From the NCBI RefSeq assembly GCF_029581275.1, contig NZ_CP120742.1:2330501-2394500 (forward strand): a stretch of 64,000 nt of DNA, given 5' to 3'. The DNA is from Micromonospora sp. WMMD1155 (lineage in GTDB: Bacteria; Actinomycetota; Actinomycetes; Mycobacteriales; Micromonosporaceae). The first letter of the stretch is position 1, and every line of letters starts with the position of its first letter. The notes beneath the pieces are model-generated. The model was given only the letters and a program-made list of their open reading frames with translations. It was not told where the DNA came from and ran no database searches. Shown here piece after piece: positions 44,396-53,402 of this stretch. Both the position numbers and the translations under genes were made by a program.

Positions 44396-46471
44396 GTGTC
44401 AGCCGAGGCGGGGACGGCGACGAACGGAGCCCGGGACGGGGCGGTCCGGCGTGTCCGGCTGCCCGCGGATCGCCGTACCCCGGCCGCCGCCCGCGCCGTG
44501 GTCCGTTCGGTGTTGACCGAGTCACACCTGGACGAGTTGGTCAACGAGGCACTGCTGCTCACCACCGAGCTGACCACGAACGCCGTGGAGCACGCCCGCA
44601 CCGAGTTGGACATCGAGGTCGTCGCCGACGAGATCGGGCTGACCGTCACCGTCCTCGACTTCGCCCCCGGCTCCGGCGACGAGCTGACCGTCGGCACCCG
44701 CAACGACTCCGCCGAGATCAACGAGGTCTCCGAGCGGGGTCGCGGCCTCCTGCTGGTCGACCACTTCGCCAGCCGCTGGGGCACGACCTACCTGCCCACC
44801 GGGAAGGGCGTCTGGTTCCGGCTGGACCGCCCCGGCGTCGAGTCGTCGGCCGAGGACGTCGCCGGTGGCGCGTCGGCACCGACCAGCGCCGGCCCCGGTA
44901 CGACCACGGAGAAGTCCGCGCCGAGCGCCAGCGCGATGAGCGAACTCATGCAGACCGCGCCCGACCTGTACGCGGACGACCCTCTGCCCGACTTCGCCAC
45001 CAGCCTCCTCAGCCGGGTCGCCGAGATGGTCGGCGCAGCCGGCGGCACGATCCGCCTGGACCGGGGCGACGGGCAGGGGCGGCAGGTGTTGGCCCGCTTC
45101 GGTCGACCACCCCGCCCCGACAGTGAGCTGCTCCGGGTGCCGTTGACGGTGCACCGCCCGTACGCCGGGGAGCTGGAGTTGGACGCCGCGCCGTCGGCGT
45201 ACGCCCGGCCGTTGGCGGTACTGACCGCCGAGCGTCTGTCGCTGCACCTGGAGAACGACCGACTGCGCCGCGCCGACGTCCGTCGACAGGTGTGGCTGAC
45301 GTTCCTGGCCGAGGCGAGTGAACTGCTCGCCCAGTCGTTGGACGTCGACCTGACCATGGCGCTGGTGCCGCAGTTGGTGGTGCCGCGGCTGGGCCAGTGG
45401 TGCGCGGTGCACACCACCGACGAGTGGGGTCGGCTGCGGCTGGCGGCGGCCAGCCACGCCGACGAGTCGACGCTTCCGCAACTGCACAAGGTGTTGGCGG
45501 AGACCGGGCCGGATTCGATCCAGGCCCGCCTGCGCGAGGCGTCGCGCAGCGCGGCGCAGATCCCCCTGGGCGGGCCGATGGAGGGTTTCGCGGTCCCACT
45601 GATCGCCCGTGGGCAGCGGCTCGGCACCCTGGCGGTGGGGCGGCACCAGCGCCACCGGCACGATCCGGACGAGGTGGCCGTGTTGGAGGACGTGGCCCGG
45701 CGGGCCGCGTTGGCGATCGAGAACGCGCGGATCCACGCCGAGCGCCGTCGGGTGGCGCAGACACTCCAGCAGTCCCTCCTGCCTCCGACGCTTCCCGTCG
45801 TGGACGGCATCGGTTTCGCCGCCGAGTACGTGCCGACCGGCGACGACGCCGAGGTGGGGGGCGACTTCTACGACGTGGTGCCGCTGCCCGACAGACGGTG
45901 GCTGGTGGTGATCGGTGACGTTTCGGGCAAGGGCGTCCAGGCCGCCGCGGTGACCGGGTTGGTCCGCGATGTGATCCGGGTTCTGGTCGGTGACGGTAAA
46001 CCGTTGCCGGAGGTGTTGGCACGGCTCAACGAGACGCTCGTCGAGCGGGGCGGCGGGCGGTACTGCACGTTGGCGCTGGCGGCGGTCGGGCCCGGCGAGG
46101 GCGACGGGCTCGACGTGTCACTGCACCTGGCCGGGCACGACCGACCGGTGCTGCTGTCCGCCACGGGCGGCGCGGGGTTCGTCGGCACCGGCGGCACCGC
46201 CCTCGGCCTCCTCGACACGATCACCTCACCGACGGCGGACATCACCCTCGCGCCCGGCGACTCGCTGATCTTCTACACCGACGGCGTCACCGAGCGGCGG
46301 CGGGGCCGGGAGTTGTTCGGCACCGAACGCCTGCGGGGTGCGGCAGCGCCCCTGGCGGGATATTCGGCCGACGTGGTGGCCGCCAGGCTGCGCTCCGCCG
46401 CGATCAACTTCTCGGTCGAGCCGCCCCGGGACGACATCGCCGTCCTGGTGCTCCGCAACGACGCCACCTGA
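44396..46471 (+). CDS. ATPase-GAF-SpoIIE (PP2C) phosphatase
   Basis: 691 aa. N-terminal HATPase_c/RsbW-like kinase domain (ADRRTPAAARAVVRSVL, ALLLTTELTTNAVEHA, ERGRGLLLVDHFASRWG, ~30-145), a linker, a GAF domain (~280-450, ending DVARRAALAIENARIHAE), then a SpoIIE PP2C domain (~455-690: TLQQSLLPPTLP, DAEVGGDFYDV, VIGDVSGKG, LIFYTDGVTERR, DDIAVLVL). It may both phosphorylate and dephosphorylate STAS antagonists in partner switching. GTG at 44396 chosen for GAGG 8 nt upstream; upstream in-frame starts lack a ribosome site. Confidence 0.92.
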   Translation: MSAEAGTATNGARDGAVRRVRLPADRRTPAAARAVVRSVLTESHLDELVNEALLLTTELTTNAVEHARTELDIEVVADEIGLTVTVLDFAPGSGDELTVGTRNDSAEINEVSERGRGLLLVDHFASRWGTTYLPTGKGVWFRLDRPGVESSAEDVAGGASAPTSAGPGTTTEKSAPSASAMSELMQTAPDLYADDPLPDFATSLLSRVAEMVGAAGGTIRLDRGDGQGRQVLARFGRPPRPDSELLRVPLTVHRPYAGELELDAAPSAYARPLAVLTAERLSLHLENDRLRRADVRRQVWLTFLAEASELLAQSLDVDLTMALVPQLVVPRLGQWCAVHTTDEWGRLRLAAASHADESTLPQLHKVLAETGPDSIQARLREASRSAAQIPLGGPMEGFAVPLIARGQRLGTLAVGRHQRHRHDPDEVAVLEDVARRAALAIENARIHAERRRVAQTLQQSLLPPTLPVVDGIGFAAEYVPTGDDAEVGGDFYDVVPLPDRRWLVVIGDVSGKGVQAAAVTGLVRDVIRVLVGDGKPLPEVLARLNETLVERGGGRYCTLALAAVGPGEGDGLDVSLHLAGHDRPVLLSATGGAGFVGTGGTALGLLDTITSPTADITLAPGDSLIFYTDGVTERRRGRELFGTERLRGAAAPLAGYSADVVAARLRSAAINFSVEPPRDDIAVLVLRNDAT

Positions 46472-46520
46472 CCCGCCGCAGCCTGAGCCGACCTGCACAC
46501 CTGGTGGAGGGACTGACCGG

Positions 46521-47879
46521 TCACAGACCGCCCGGGAGGCGCCCGGGCGCGAGCCGGTGTTCCGGATCGAGGTGCTCCTTGGCCGCCCGCAGCCGGGTCA
46601 GGCCGGCCAGCTCGCCCCAGAGGTCGACGGCGCGGCGGACCGCCGTCGGGGCGGAGACCACCACGCAGCGGCCCTGCCGGGCCAGCAGCACTCCTCGGAC
46701 GGCCGCCAGGATCGACGCCACCCGGTCGGGGGCCAGGGCTCCGGGCAGTGCCGCGTGCACCACGCCCAGCCCGGCGGAGCCACGCACCGGCACCGGCGCG
46801 CCGGCCGCGTCGCGCAACGCGTAGACGGCGGCGTGCAGGTCGCCGATCGGCACCTCCAGGCGCAGTGCGGTGTCGCCGGGCGCGAACGGGTATCGACGCC
46901 ACCACGTGGGCGCGGAGTGGGCGATCGTGGCCTCCCCGTGCAGCAGGCCGACCAGGCGCTCGGCGCGTTCGGTGACGTCGGAGGGGCCGCCCTCCAACAG
47001 CACCACCAGGCTGCCCGCCCGCGACGGCGCTCCGGCCCGGCCGGACATCGACGGATGGCGCTCCCGGGCGGTGGCCGCCGGGTGGCCCGGCGGGTACGCC
47101 GCGCGCGGCCGGGGCAGGCCCCCGGGCAGGTCCAGCTCGATGGCGGCCGGCTCCAGTCGGGCGGCCAGGATCGTCCGGACCAGGTCGTGCACCTCCAACG
47201 GCGTCCACACCGGACGGGACACCCACAGTCGGCTCGCCGGAACCGGCTGCACCCGCAGGCTCGCCGAGACCAGCACACCGAGCGCCCCCTGCGAGCCGCA
47301 GAGCAGCCGGGCCAGGTCGAGACCGGGCGCACCACCCCCGGCACTCACCAGCTCGCCGTCGGCGGCGAGGTAACGGACGCCGAGCAGTTGGTCGCACGGG
47401 CTGCCGTGGCGGTGGCTGATCGGGCCCGCCTCGCCCGCGGCGAGCACCCCGCCCACCGTCGCACCCGGCGACGGGGCGTCCATCGCCAGTCGCTGGCCGG
47501 TGCGCTCCAGGGTGGCCTGCACCGCCCGCAACGGGGTGCCGGCGCCCACCTCGGCCACCAGCGCGCCGACCGGCTCGTGACCGATGCCGGCCAGTCGACC
47601 GGTGTCGAGCAGGATGTCCACCTGCACCGGCGTGGCGCCCCAGTCGATCTTGGTGCCGGCGCCCCTGGGCACCACCGCCAGGTCGTGCGTGGCGGCCAGC
47701 CGCAGCACCTCGGCAGCGGCGTGCGGACCGCCCGGCACGGCCACCCAACGCGCCGGACGGCCGGCCACCTCGTCGGCCGGCCCGCCCAGCCGAGAGAACG
47801 GTGGGCCACAGATGGCCGCCAATCGTCGGGTGATCTCGAGGGCTCCGGACCGGCCGAGGGAACTCGCTGCTGCCGCCAT
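46521..47879 (-). CDS. FAD-binding oxidoreductase (GlcE/PCMH type)
   Basis: 452 aa. PCMH-type FAD-binding domain: VAVPGGPHAAAEVLRLAATHDLAVVPRGAGTKIDWGATP, LVAEVGAGTPLRAVQATL, DAPSPGATVGGVLAAGEAGP, and LLCGSQGALGVLVSASLRVQP. It resembles the GlcE-like subunit of glycolate oxidase and related 2-hydroxyacid oxidases; no GlcD/GlcF partner is beside it. A LexA-like box (47888-47903) overlaps the putative -10, and the ATG lies 7 nt after TACGAT, so it may be SOS-inducible and leaderless. Confidence 0.85.
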   Translation of the reverse strand: MAAAASSLGRSGALEITRRLAAICGPPFSRLGGPADEVAGRPARWVAVPGGPHAAAEVLRLAATHDLAVVPRGAGTKIDWGATPVQVDILLDTGRLAGIGHEPVGALVAEVGAGTPLRAVQATLERTGQRLAMDAPSPGATVGGVLAAGEAGPISHRHGSPCDQLLGVRYLAADGELVSAGGGAPGLDLARLLCGSQGALGVLVSASLRVQPVPASRLWVSRPVWTPLEVHDLVRTILAARLEPAAIELDLPGGLPRPRAAYPPGHPAATARERHPSMSGRAGAPSRAGSLVVLLEGGPSDVTERAERLVGLLHGEATIAHSAPTWWRRYPFAPGDTALRLEVPIGDLHAAVYALRDAAGAPVPVRGSAGLGVVHAALPGALAPDRVASILAAVRGVLLARQGRCVVVSAPTAVRRAVDLWGELAGLTRLRAAKEHLDPEHRLAPGRLPGGL

Positions 47880-47886
47880 GGCGGTT

Positions 47887-47903
47887 ATCGTACATGTGTT
47901 CGA
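47887..47903 (-). promoter_or_regulatory. LexA-like SOS box of FAD oxidoreductase
   Basis: TCGTACATGTGTTCGA (plus strand 47888-47903) differs from the actinobacterial LexA consensus TCGAAC-N4-GTTCGA at one base. It overlaps TACGAT (47892-47887 on the minus strand), the presumed -10 of the leaderless gene starting at 47879. Confidence 0.55.
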
Positions 47904-47975
47904 AAGACGTGGTGACGACTATCAGGATGCCGCTGGTCCGGCGCACATCGGGCACCGGCCGGTAACGTGGCCGCC

Positions 47976-50072
47976 GTGACCACCGAGACTGCCCCGCCCG
48001 CGGCGAAGCGGGTGCCCAGCGAGCGCACCCACCACGGCGACACCGTCATCGACGAGTACGCCTGGCTCGCCGCCAAGGACGATCCGGAGACAATCGCCTA
48101 CCTGACCGCCGAGAACGCGTACACCGACACGCGCACGGCGCACCTGGCCGAGCTACGCGCCGCGTTGTTCGAAGAGACCCGCCAGCGGACCAGGGAGACC
48201 GACCTGTCCGTGCCGACCCGCAAGGGCGGGCACTGGTACTACACCCGGACGGTCGAGGGGCAGCAGTACGGGGTGCACTGCCGCCGCGCGGTCCGCGACG
48301 GTGAGACCGACCCGCCGGTCAGCGCCGACGGTGCCCCGCTCGACGGTGAGGAGGTGCTGCTCGACGGCAACCTGCTGGCCGAGGGGCACGACTTCTTCTC
48401 GCTGGGCGCGTTCGACGTCAGCCCGGACGGCCGTTGGCTGGCCTACTCCACCGACTTCTCCGGCGACGAGCGGTTCACCCTGCGCGTGAAGGACCTGACC
48501 ACCGGCGAGCTGCTGCCCGACGAGGTGCCCGACACCTTCTACGGCACCGCCTGGTCGTCCGACGCGTCGGTGCTCTTCTACGTGACGGTGGACGACGCCT
48601 GGCGGCCGAACCGGGTGTGGCGGCACACCATCGGCTCGGCCGCCGCCGACGACGTGGTGGTCCACCAGGAGGACGACGAGCGGTTCTGGGTCGGCGTGGA
48701 GCTGACCCGCTCGGAGAAGTTCATCCTGATCGACATCCACAGCAAGGTGACCAGTGAGGTGCTGGTGATCCCCGCCGGCAACCCGGCCGGCGCGCCCGCG
48801 GTGATCGCCCCCCGACGCCAGGGCGTCGAGTACGCGGTGGAGCACCACGGGCACCGCTTCCTCATCCTGCACAACGACGGCGCGGAGGACTTCGCGCTGG
48901 CGTTCACCTCGGCGGACACACCGGGCGACTGGGTGCCGGTGATCGAGCACTCCCCCGGCACCCGGTTGGAGTCCGTGGACGCCTTCGCCAACCACCTGGT
49001 GGTGTCGCTGCGCACCGACGGCCTCACCGGGCTGCGGGTCCTGCCGGTCGGCAGCGACGACTCGTACGACATCGACTTCCCGGAGCCGCTCTACAGCGTC
49101 GGGCTGGACGCCAACCCGGAGTACCGCACCGGGCAGGTCCGCCTGCGCTACTCCTCCCTGGTCACCCCCGACTCGGTGTACGACTACGACCTGGTCACCA
49201 GGCAGATGGTGCTGCGGAAGCAGAAGCCGGTGCTGCCCGGCCCGGACGGCCGGCCGTACGACCCCGCCGAGTACGAGCAGCACCGCGACTGGGCACTCGC
49301 CGACGACGGCACCCGAGTGCCGATCTCGCTGGTCTGCCGCGTCGGCACGCCCCGGGACGGCTCGGCACCCTGCGAGCTGTACGGCTACGGCTCGTACGAG
49401 GCCAGCATGGACCCGTGGTTCTCGGTGGCCCGACTGTCCCTGCTGGACCGGGGCGTGGTCTTCGCCGTGGCACACACCCGAGGCGGTGGTGAGCTGGGTC
49501 GGCGCTGGTACGACCAGGGCAAGCTGCTGGCCAAGAAGAACACCTTCACCGACTTCGTCGCCTGCGCCCGACACCTGGTCAAGGCCGGCTGGACGGCCAG
49601 TGACCGGCTGGTGGCCCGGGGCGCCTCGGCCGGCGGCCTGCTGATGGGCGCTGTCGCCAACCTCGCGCCGGACGCGTTCACCGGCATCGTGGCGCAGGTG
49701 CCGTTCGTGGACGCGCTCACGTCGATCCTCGACCCGTCGCTGCCGCTGACCGTCACCGAGTGGGAGGAGTGGGGCAACCCGCTGGAGGATCCCGAGGTGT
49801 ACGCGTACATGAAGTCCTACACGCCGTACGAGAACGTGACCGCCGTCGACTACCCGGCGATCCTCGCGGTGACCAGCCTCAACGACACTCGAGTGCTCTA
49901 CTCGGAGCCGGCGAAGTGGATCGCCCGGCTGCGCGCTGTCGCACCGAACGGTGACTACCTGCTCAAAACCGAGATGGGTGCCGGGCACGGCGGTCCGAGT
50001 GGTCGCTACGACGCCTGGCGCGAGGAGGCGTTCATCAACGCCTGGATCCTGGACCGGATCGGCCGCGCCTGA
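47976..50072 (+). CDS. S9 family oligopeptidase (oligopeptidase B-like)
   Basis: About 698 aa, prolyl oligopeptidase family. N-terminal beta-propeller (RVPSERTHHGDTVIDEYAWLAAKDDPETIAYL, GQQYGVHCRR, FDVSPDGRWLAYSTD), C-terminal alpha/beta hydrolase with Ser551 (ARGASAGGLL), Asp637 (NDTRV) and His671 (GAGHGGPSGRY). PtrB-like enzymes cut short peptides after basic residues in the cytosol. GTG at 47976 is preferred over 47967 because TAACGT lies exactly 7 nt upstream. Followed by a strong hairpin. Confidence 0.93.
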   Translation: MTTETAPPAAKRVPSERTHHGDTVIDEYAWLAAKDDPETIAYLTAENAYTDTRTAHLAELRAALFEETRQRTRETDLSVPTRKGGHWYYTRTVEGQQYGVHCRRAVRDGETDPPVSADGAPLDGEEVLLDGNLLAEGHDFFSLGAFDVSPDGRWLAYSTDFSGDERFTLRVKDLTTGELLPDEVPDTFYGTAWSSDASVLFYVTVDDAWRPNRVWRHTIGSAAADDVVVHQEDDERFWVGVELTRSEKFILIDIHSKVTSEVLVIPAGNPAGAPAVIAPRRQGVEYAVEHHGHRFLILHNDGAEDFALAFTSADTPGDWVPVIEHSPGTRLESVDAFANHLVVSLRTDGLTGLRVLPVGSDDSYDIDFPEPLYSVGLDANPEYRTGQVRLRYSSLVTPDSVYDYDLVTRQMVLRKQKPVLPGPDGRPYDPAEYEQHRDWALADDGTRVPISLVCRVGTPRDGSAPCELYGYGSYEASMDPWFSVARLSLLDRGVVFAVAHTRGGGELGRRWYDQGKLLAKKNTFTDFVACARHLVKAGWTASDRLVARGASAGGLLMGAVANLAPDAFTGIVAQVPFVDALTSILDPSLPLTVTEWEEWGNPLEDPEVYAYMKSYTPYENVTAVDYPAILAVTSLNDTRVLYSEPAKWIARLRAVAPNGDYLLKTEMGAGHGGPSGRYDAWREEAFINAWILDRIGRA

Positions 50073-50087
50073 CCCGCGCTCGATCGT

Positions 50088-50118
50088 GGTGGTGGTTCCC
50101 GTCGAGGGGACCACCACC
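50088..50118 (+). terminator. Terminator of S9 peptidase
   Basis: GGTGGTGGTTCCC pairs with GGGGACCACCACC (one G-U) around a 5-nt loop GTCGA, 15 nt after the stop. Confidence 0.8.
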
Positions 50119-50268
50119 CGGGCCCTGACCGACCCCAGGTCGCCGGTGCCTGGGTGTCAGGGCGACCGGATGGCGCCACCTCGCCGAGGTGGCGTCGGCC
50201 GTCGTGCGGGAGTCACCGCGCGGCCCGCCGACGTCCTTCGACACGAAGGTCGGGCCTACACTTCCGGA

Positions 50269-50451
50269 GTGACGGCTACTGATGGTGACGGCGGAACCGG
50301 CGAGGGCACCGGCCGCCCGAGCCTGGCGGCGGTGGCGCGGGATCGTCGAGTCTGGCTGATCCTCGCGATCGTCGCCGGCCTCATCGTCTGCTGCTGCTCG
50401 GCCGTGGTCGGGGCGCTCATCGCGCTCTCCTCCGGCCTGCTCACCGCCTGA
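50269..50451 (+). CDS. Small single-pass membrane protein
   Basis: 60 aa. Polar N-terminus (TATDGDGGTGEGTGRP) and one transmembrane helix (VWLILAIVAGLIVCCCSAVVGALIAL) containing three consecutive cysteines. TACACT lies 6 nt before the GTG, supporting a leaderless transcript. Function unknown. It ends 18 nt from the convergent permease gene. Confidence 0.65.
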   Translation: MTATDGDGGTGEGTGRPSLAAVARDRRVWLILAIVAGLIVCCCSAVVGALIALSSGLLTA

Positions 50452-50469
50452 CCTGCCCGCGCGGATCGC

Positions 50470-52002
50470 TCAGGTCGTGCGCAGCTCGTCCACCGCCGTG
50501 CTGGCGCGCAGGAAGAGCAGGCCGACACCGACCGTCACCAGCACCGCGACCAGCCCACCAGCGCCGAGCCAGGCCAGGTGCTCCAGGGGTACGGGAACGG
50601 TTCGCTGAACTTCGGGGAAGTGCACGATCCGGGTGTATTGCCCGCTGGTGGCCGGGTCGGCACAGAGCGCCGCGGTGGCCTCACAGATCATTTCCGACCC
50701 GCCTCCTGCGGACACCTCCGTGACCAGCCCTCGGCCGAGCAGGGTGCCCACGGTGAGCGCGAGCAGGATCGCCGGCACGGCCGGCGCCAACGCCTGCCAG
50801 GCCACCGAACGGCTCAGCGCCGCGCGGGGCACACCGGTGGCGACCAACGCGGCGTACGCCCGCCGCCGGGCGACGATCCCCTCGACCAGCGCGACGATCA
50901 GCCCGCCCGCCGCGATCAGGACGGCCACCGCCACCGCGGCGTCGACCAGATCCATCGTGGACAGGTAGAACGAGTCGCGGACCTGGGCCCCGCCGACGAG
51001 CCGGCTCTGCTCCCGGTCGACTTGGTCCTGGGTGGCGAAGTAGGCGCGCTGAGCGGCCGCACCCCCGCCGAAGATCAGGGCAGCGAGCAGCGCCGCGAAC
51101 GTGCGGCTGCCGGCCCACGGGTCGGCCATCAACCGGCCCGCCGCGAGCAGGGCCGGGGGCCGACGGGCGTATCGCCGCATCAGCTTCCCGCAGTGGTACG
51201 AGATCCAGCCGGTGCCGATCACCACTCCGATCATCGCCGCGAGGGCACTCACCGCGAACATCAGCGGCACCAGCCGGCTGAGCATCGCGGTGTTGTCGCC
51301 GAACCGGTCGTACACCGGGCGGACCGCCGCGAACGACACCACACCGAGCCCGATCAGGTAACCCGCCCACGGCCGGGGGCCGCGTTCGCGGGCCGCCTTA
51401 CGGCTCACCCCGAGCGGGGTGGTGGTGACCGTACGCAGCATCAGCACGGTGGCCAGCGCTGCGACGACCGGCAGACCGAGCACCACGGCGGCCACCGCCC
51501 CGGGCGACGGCATCACGTCGGTCGGCAGGGCCAGTTGGCCTCGCGCGTCCGGCCGGTGCAGCAGCTCGCGGCCGACCAGGTGGACACCCAGCCCGGCGAG
51601 CGTGCCGAGCAGGGCGGCCAGGCCGGTCTCCAGCACGGCCAGCCTGGTGACCTGACCGGGTGTGGCCCCGGCGAGTCGGATCGCGGCCAACCGCCGGTCC
51701 CGCGCCGGTGCGCCGAGCCGGGCACACTGACCGGCCAGCGCCAGCACCGGAACCATCAGCATGAGCAGCGCGAACGCCGTCCCGCCGCGCAGCCCCGGCT
51801 GTTCGAGCAGCGCGTTGTGGTACTGCTCGGACCACCTGTTCGGGTTCTCGTCCGTCGCCAGCGGCGTGGGGATGGCCAGCACGGTCAGCGCCGCGAGCCC
51901 GGCCAGGGTCGCCAGCAGGGCGCTGAGGGCGGTCAGCACCACCCGGGCGACGTCGGTGCGGCTCCCGGCGAGCGCGAGGCGGACCAGCGTCGCCGGTCTC
52001 AC
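50470..52002 (-). CDS. FtsX-like ABC transporter permease
   Basis: 510 aa, about ten hydrophobic segments arranged as two FtsX-like halves: LTALSALLATLAGLAALTVLA at the start, then LIRLAGATPGQVTRLAVLETGLAALLGTLAGLGVHLVG, and later VATGVPRAALSRSVAWQALAPAVPAILLALTVG. The last helix is VAVLVTVGVGLLFL. MacB/FtsX-type permeases act with a MacB-like ATPase in mechanotransmission, lipoprotein or antibiotic-peptide export. GTG overlaps the ATPase stop (GTGA). Third gene of the PadR operon. Confidence 0.88.
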   Translation of the reverse strand: MRPATLVRLALAGSRTDVARVVLTALSALLATLAGLAALTVLAIPTPLATDENPNRWSEQYHNALLEQPGLRGGTAFALLMLMVPVLALAGQCARLGAPARDRRLAAIRLAGATPGQVTRLAVLETGLAALLGTLAGLGVHLVGRELLHRPDARGQLALPTDVMPSPGAVAAVVLGLPVVAALATVLMLRTVTTTPLGVSRKAARERGPRPWAGYLIGLGVVSFAAVRPVYDRFGDNTAMLSRLVPLMFAVSALAAMIGVVIGTGWISYHCGKLMRRYARRPPALLAAGRLMADPWAGSRTFAALLAALIFGGGAAAQRAYFATQDQVDREQSRLVGGAQVRDSFYLSTMDLVDAAVAVAVLIAAGGLIVALVEGIVARRRAYAALVATGVPRAALSRSVAWQALAPAVPAILLALTVGTLLGRGLVTEVSAGGGSEMICEATAALCADPATSGQYTRIVHFPEVQRTVPVPLEHLAWLGAGGLVAVLVTVGVGLLFLRASTAVDELRTT

Positions 52003-52700
52003 CGGGCGCCGCCGACCATCGGCACGTCGAGCCCCAGGCCGGTGTGGTCGACCAGGCCGTCACGCAGCACGATCTCCCGATCGGCGTACGCGGCGATCCG
52101 CGGCTCGTGGGTGACCAGCACGACGGAGGTGCGCTGCTCACGGGCGAGCCGGACCAGTTGGGTGAGGACCTGCTCGCCGGTGAGCGTGTCCAGTGCCCCG
52201 GTCGGCTCGTCCGCGAACAGCACCCGAGGCTCGGTCACCAGCGCCCGTGCCGTGGCGCAGCGCTGCTGTTGACCGCCGGACATCTCACCCGGCCGGACAT
52301 CAGCCACCTCGGGCACCCCGAACCGTTCCAGCCAGGTGAGTGCCGCCGTCCGTGCCTCTCGCCGCCCCGTGCCGGCGAGGAGCAGGGGAAGGGCGACGTT
52401 CTCCGCCGCCGTCAACTCGGCCACCAGTTGGCCGAACTGGAACAGCACCCCGAACTCGGTGCGCCGCAACCGAGACCGGGCCGCCTCCGACCAGGTGTCG
52501 ATGCGCTGCCCACGCCAGGTCACCTCGCCCGCGTCCGGGCGGAGGATCCCGGCCAGACAGTGCAGCAGGGTCGACTTACCGCAGCCGCTCGGGCCGGTGA
52601 CGGCGACGATCTCGCCCTCGGCCACGTCGAGCGTCACACCGCGTAGCGCGGGTGTCGGGCCGTACGCCCGAACCACGCCGCGAGCCTGGAGTTCCGTCAC
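51999..52700 (-). CDS. MacB/LolD-type ABC ATPase
   Basis: 233 aa. Walker A GPSGCGKS, signature MSGGQQQR, Walker B VLFADEPTGALD, H-loop VLVTHEPRIAA, the LolD/MacB/SalX pattern. Drives the FtsX-like permease downstream. The GTG overlaps the padR stop by 4 nt, so all three genes are coupled. BceA-like bacitracin exporters share this layout, which makes peptide-antibiotic resistance a reasonable but unproven guess. Confidence 0.92.
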   Translation of the reverse strand: MTELQARGVVRAYGPTPALRGVTLDVAEGEIVAVTGPSGCGKSTLLHCLAGILRPDAGEVTWRGQRIDTWSEAARSRLRRTEFGVLFQFGQLVAELTAAENVALPLLLAGTGRREARTAALTWLERFGVPEVADVRPGEMSGGQQQRCATARALVTEPRVLFADEPTGALDTLTGEQVLTQLVRLAREQRTSVVLVTHEPRIAAYADREIVLRDGLVDHTGLGLDVPMVGGAR

Positions 52701-53233
52701 GGGTGCACCTCCCGGTGCCAGTCGGCGACCCGGCCCAGGGTGGTGTGCAACCACCGCAGGTCCGCGTCGAGATGGGAGATCGCGAAGTCGGCGGCGACCA
52801 CATCGCTGAGGGTGGCGGCCGGGTCGGCCTTCACCGTCGTCAGCTCACGCAGACGTGCGGTGTGCGCGGCGCGCTGGGCGATCAGGTAGGACCGGGCCCG
52901 GTCGACGTCGGCGACCAGGAGCGCCACCACGACCTTGGCGAAGAGCGTGCTGGCCACGTACGGCATGGGTGGTTCCACAGTGGTGAGCCACTGGTCCAGG
53001 GTGGCCCGGCCCTGGTCCGTCAGCGCGTAGGCCGTGCGATCCGGCCCGCCCGCGCGGTCCTGCCCGGCGGCGGCCACCAGGCCGTCCCGTTCGAGGCGGC
53101 CCAGGGTGGCGTAGACCTGCCCGAAGGCCAACGGCCGGGCCCTCGGCAGCCGCTCGTCATGCGCACGCTTCAGCTCGTAACCGTGCCGGCTGCCGGCAGC
53201 CAACAACCCGAGCAGAACATGCGGCGTAGACAC
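52697..53233 (-). CDS. PadR-family transcriptional repressor
   Basis: 178 aa. N-terminal PadR winged helix (STPHVLLGLLAAGSRHGYELKRAHDERL, FGQVYATLGRLERDGLV, DRTAYALTDQGRATLDQWL) and a C-terminal helical dimerisation domain. GTG at 53233 is preferred over 53242 because a -35/-10 pair places the transcription start there. Likely represses its own leaderless promoter and the ABC transporter. Confidence 0.9.
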   Translation of the reverse strand: MSTPHVLLGLLAAGSRHGYELKRAHDERLPRARPLAFGQVYATLGRLERDGLVAAAGQDRAGGPDRTAYALTDQGRATLDQWLTTVEPPMPYVASTLFAKVVVALLVADVDRARSYLIAQRAAHTARLRELTTVKADPAATLSDVVAADFAISHLDADLRWLHTTLGRVADWHREVHP

Positions 53234-53240
53234 GCCACCC

Positions 53241-53269
53241 ACTATTCACCCAGCGAATACCCAAGTCAA
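53241..53269 (-). promoter_or_regulatory. padR promoter with internal operator
   Basis: On the minus strand, TTGACT (53269-53264), a 17-bp spacer and AATAGT (53246-53241) lie 7 nt before the GTG at 53233. The spacer carries an inverted repeat TATTC-N7-GAATA (53243-53259), placed to block RNA polymerase; a natural PadR operator. Confidence 0.6.
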
Positions 53270-53314
53270 CAACCCCACCCCCGCCCCCACGCCCGGCCCT
53301 CGCCCCTCGGCCCT

Positions 53315-53376
53315 CGGTGATCAAGAGGTTTGCGTCAAGAACGCGCCGCAATCTGACGCAAACCTCTTGATCACCG
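53315..53376. terminator. Palindrome/terminator (GATCAAGAGGTT family)
   Basis: 23-bp perfect inverted repeat (53315-53337 with 53354-53376, core GATCAAGAGGTTTGCGTCA) with a 16-nt loop, 27 nt after the end of the DinB-like gene and upstream of padR. Same family as the element at 12245-12299. Confidence 0.85.
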
Positions 53377-53402
53377 GAACGAGGGGTGGGGGTGGGGGGC
53401 TT

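Noticed and set aside
39883..45126. 1747-codon open frame antisense to the hybrid kinase
   Set aside because: It mirrors the 276-bp repeats of the kinase, is His/Arg/Gln-rich, and lacks any recognisable domain; shadow of a repeated gene.
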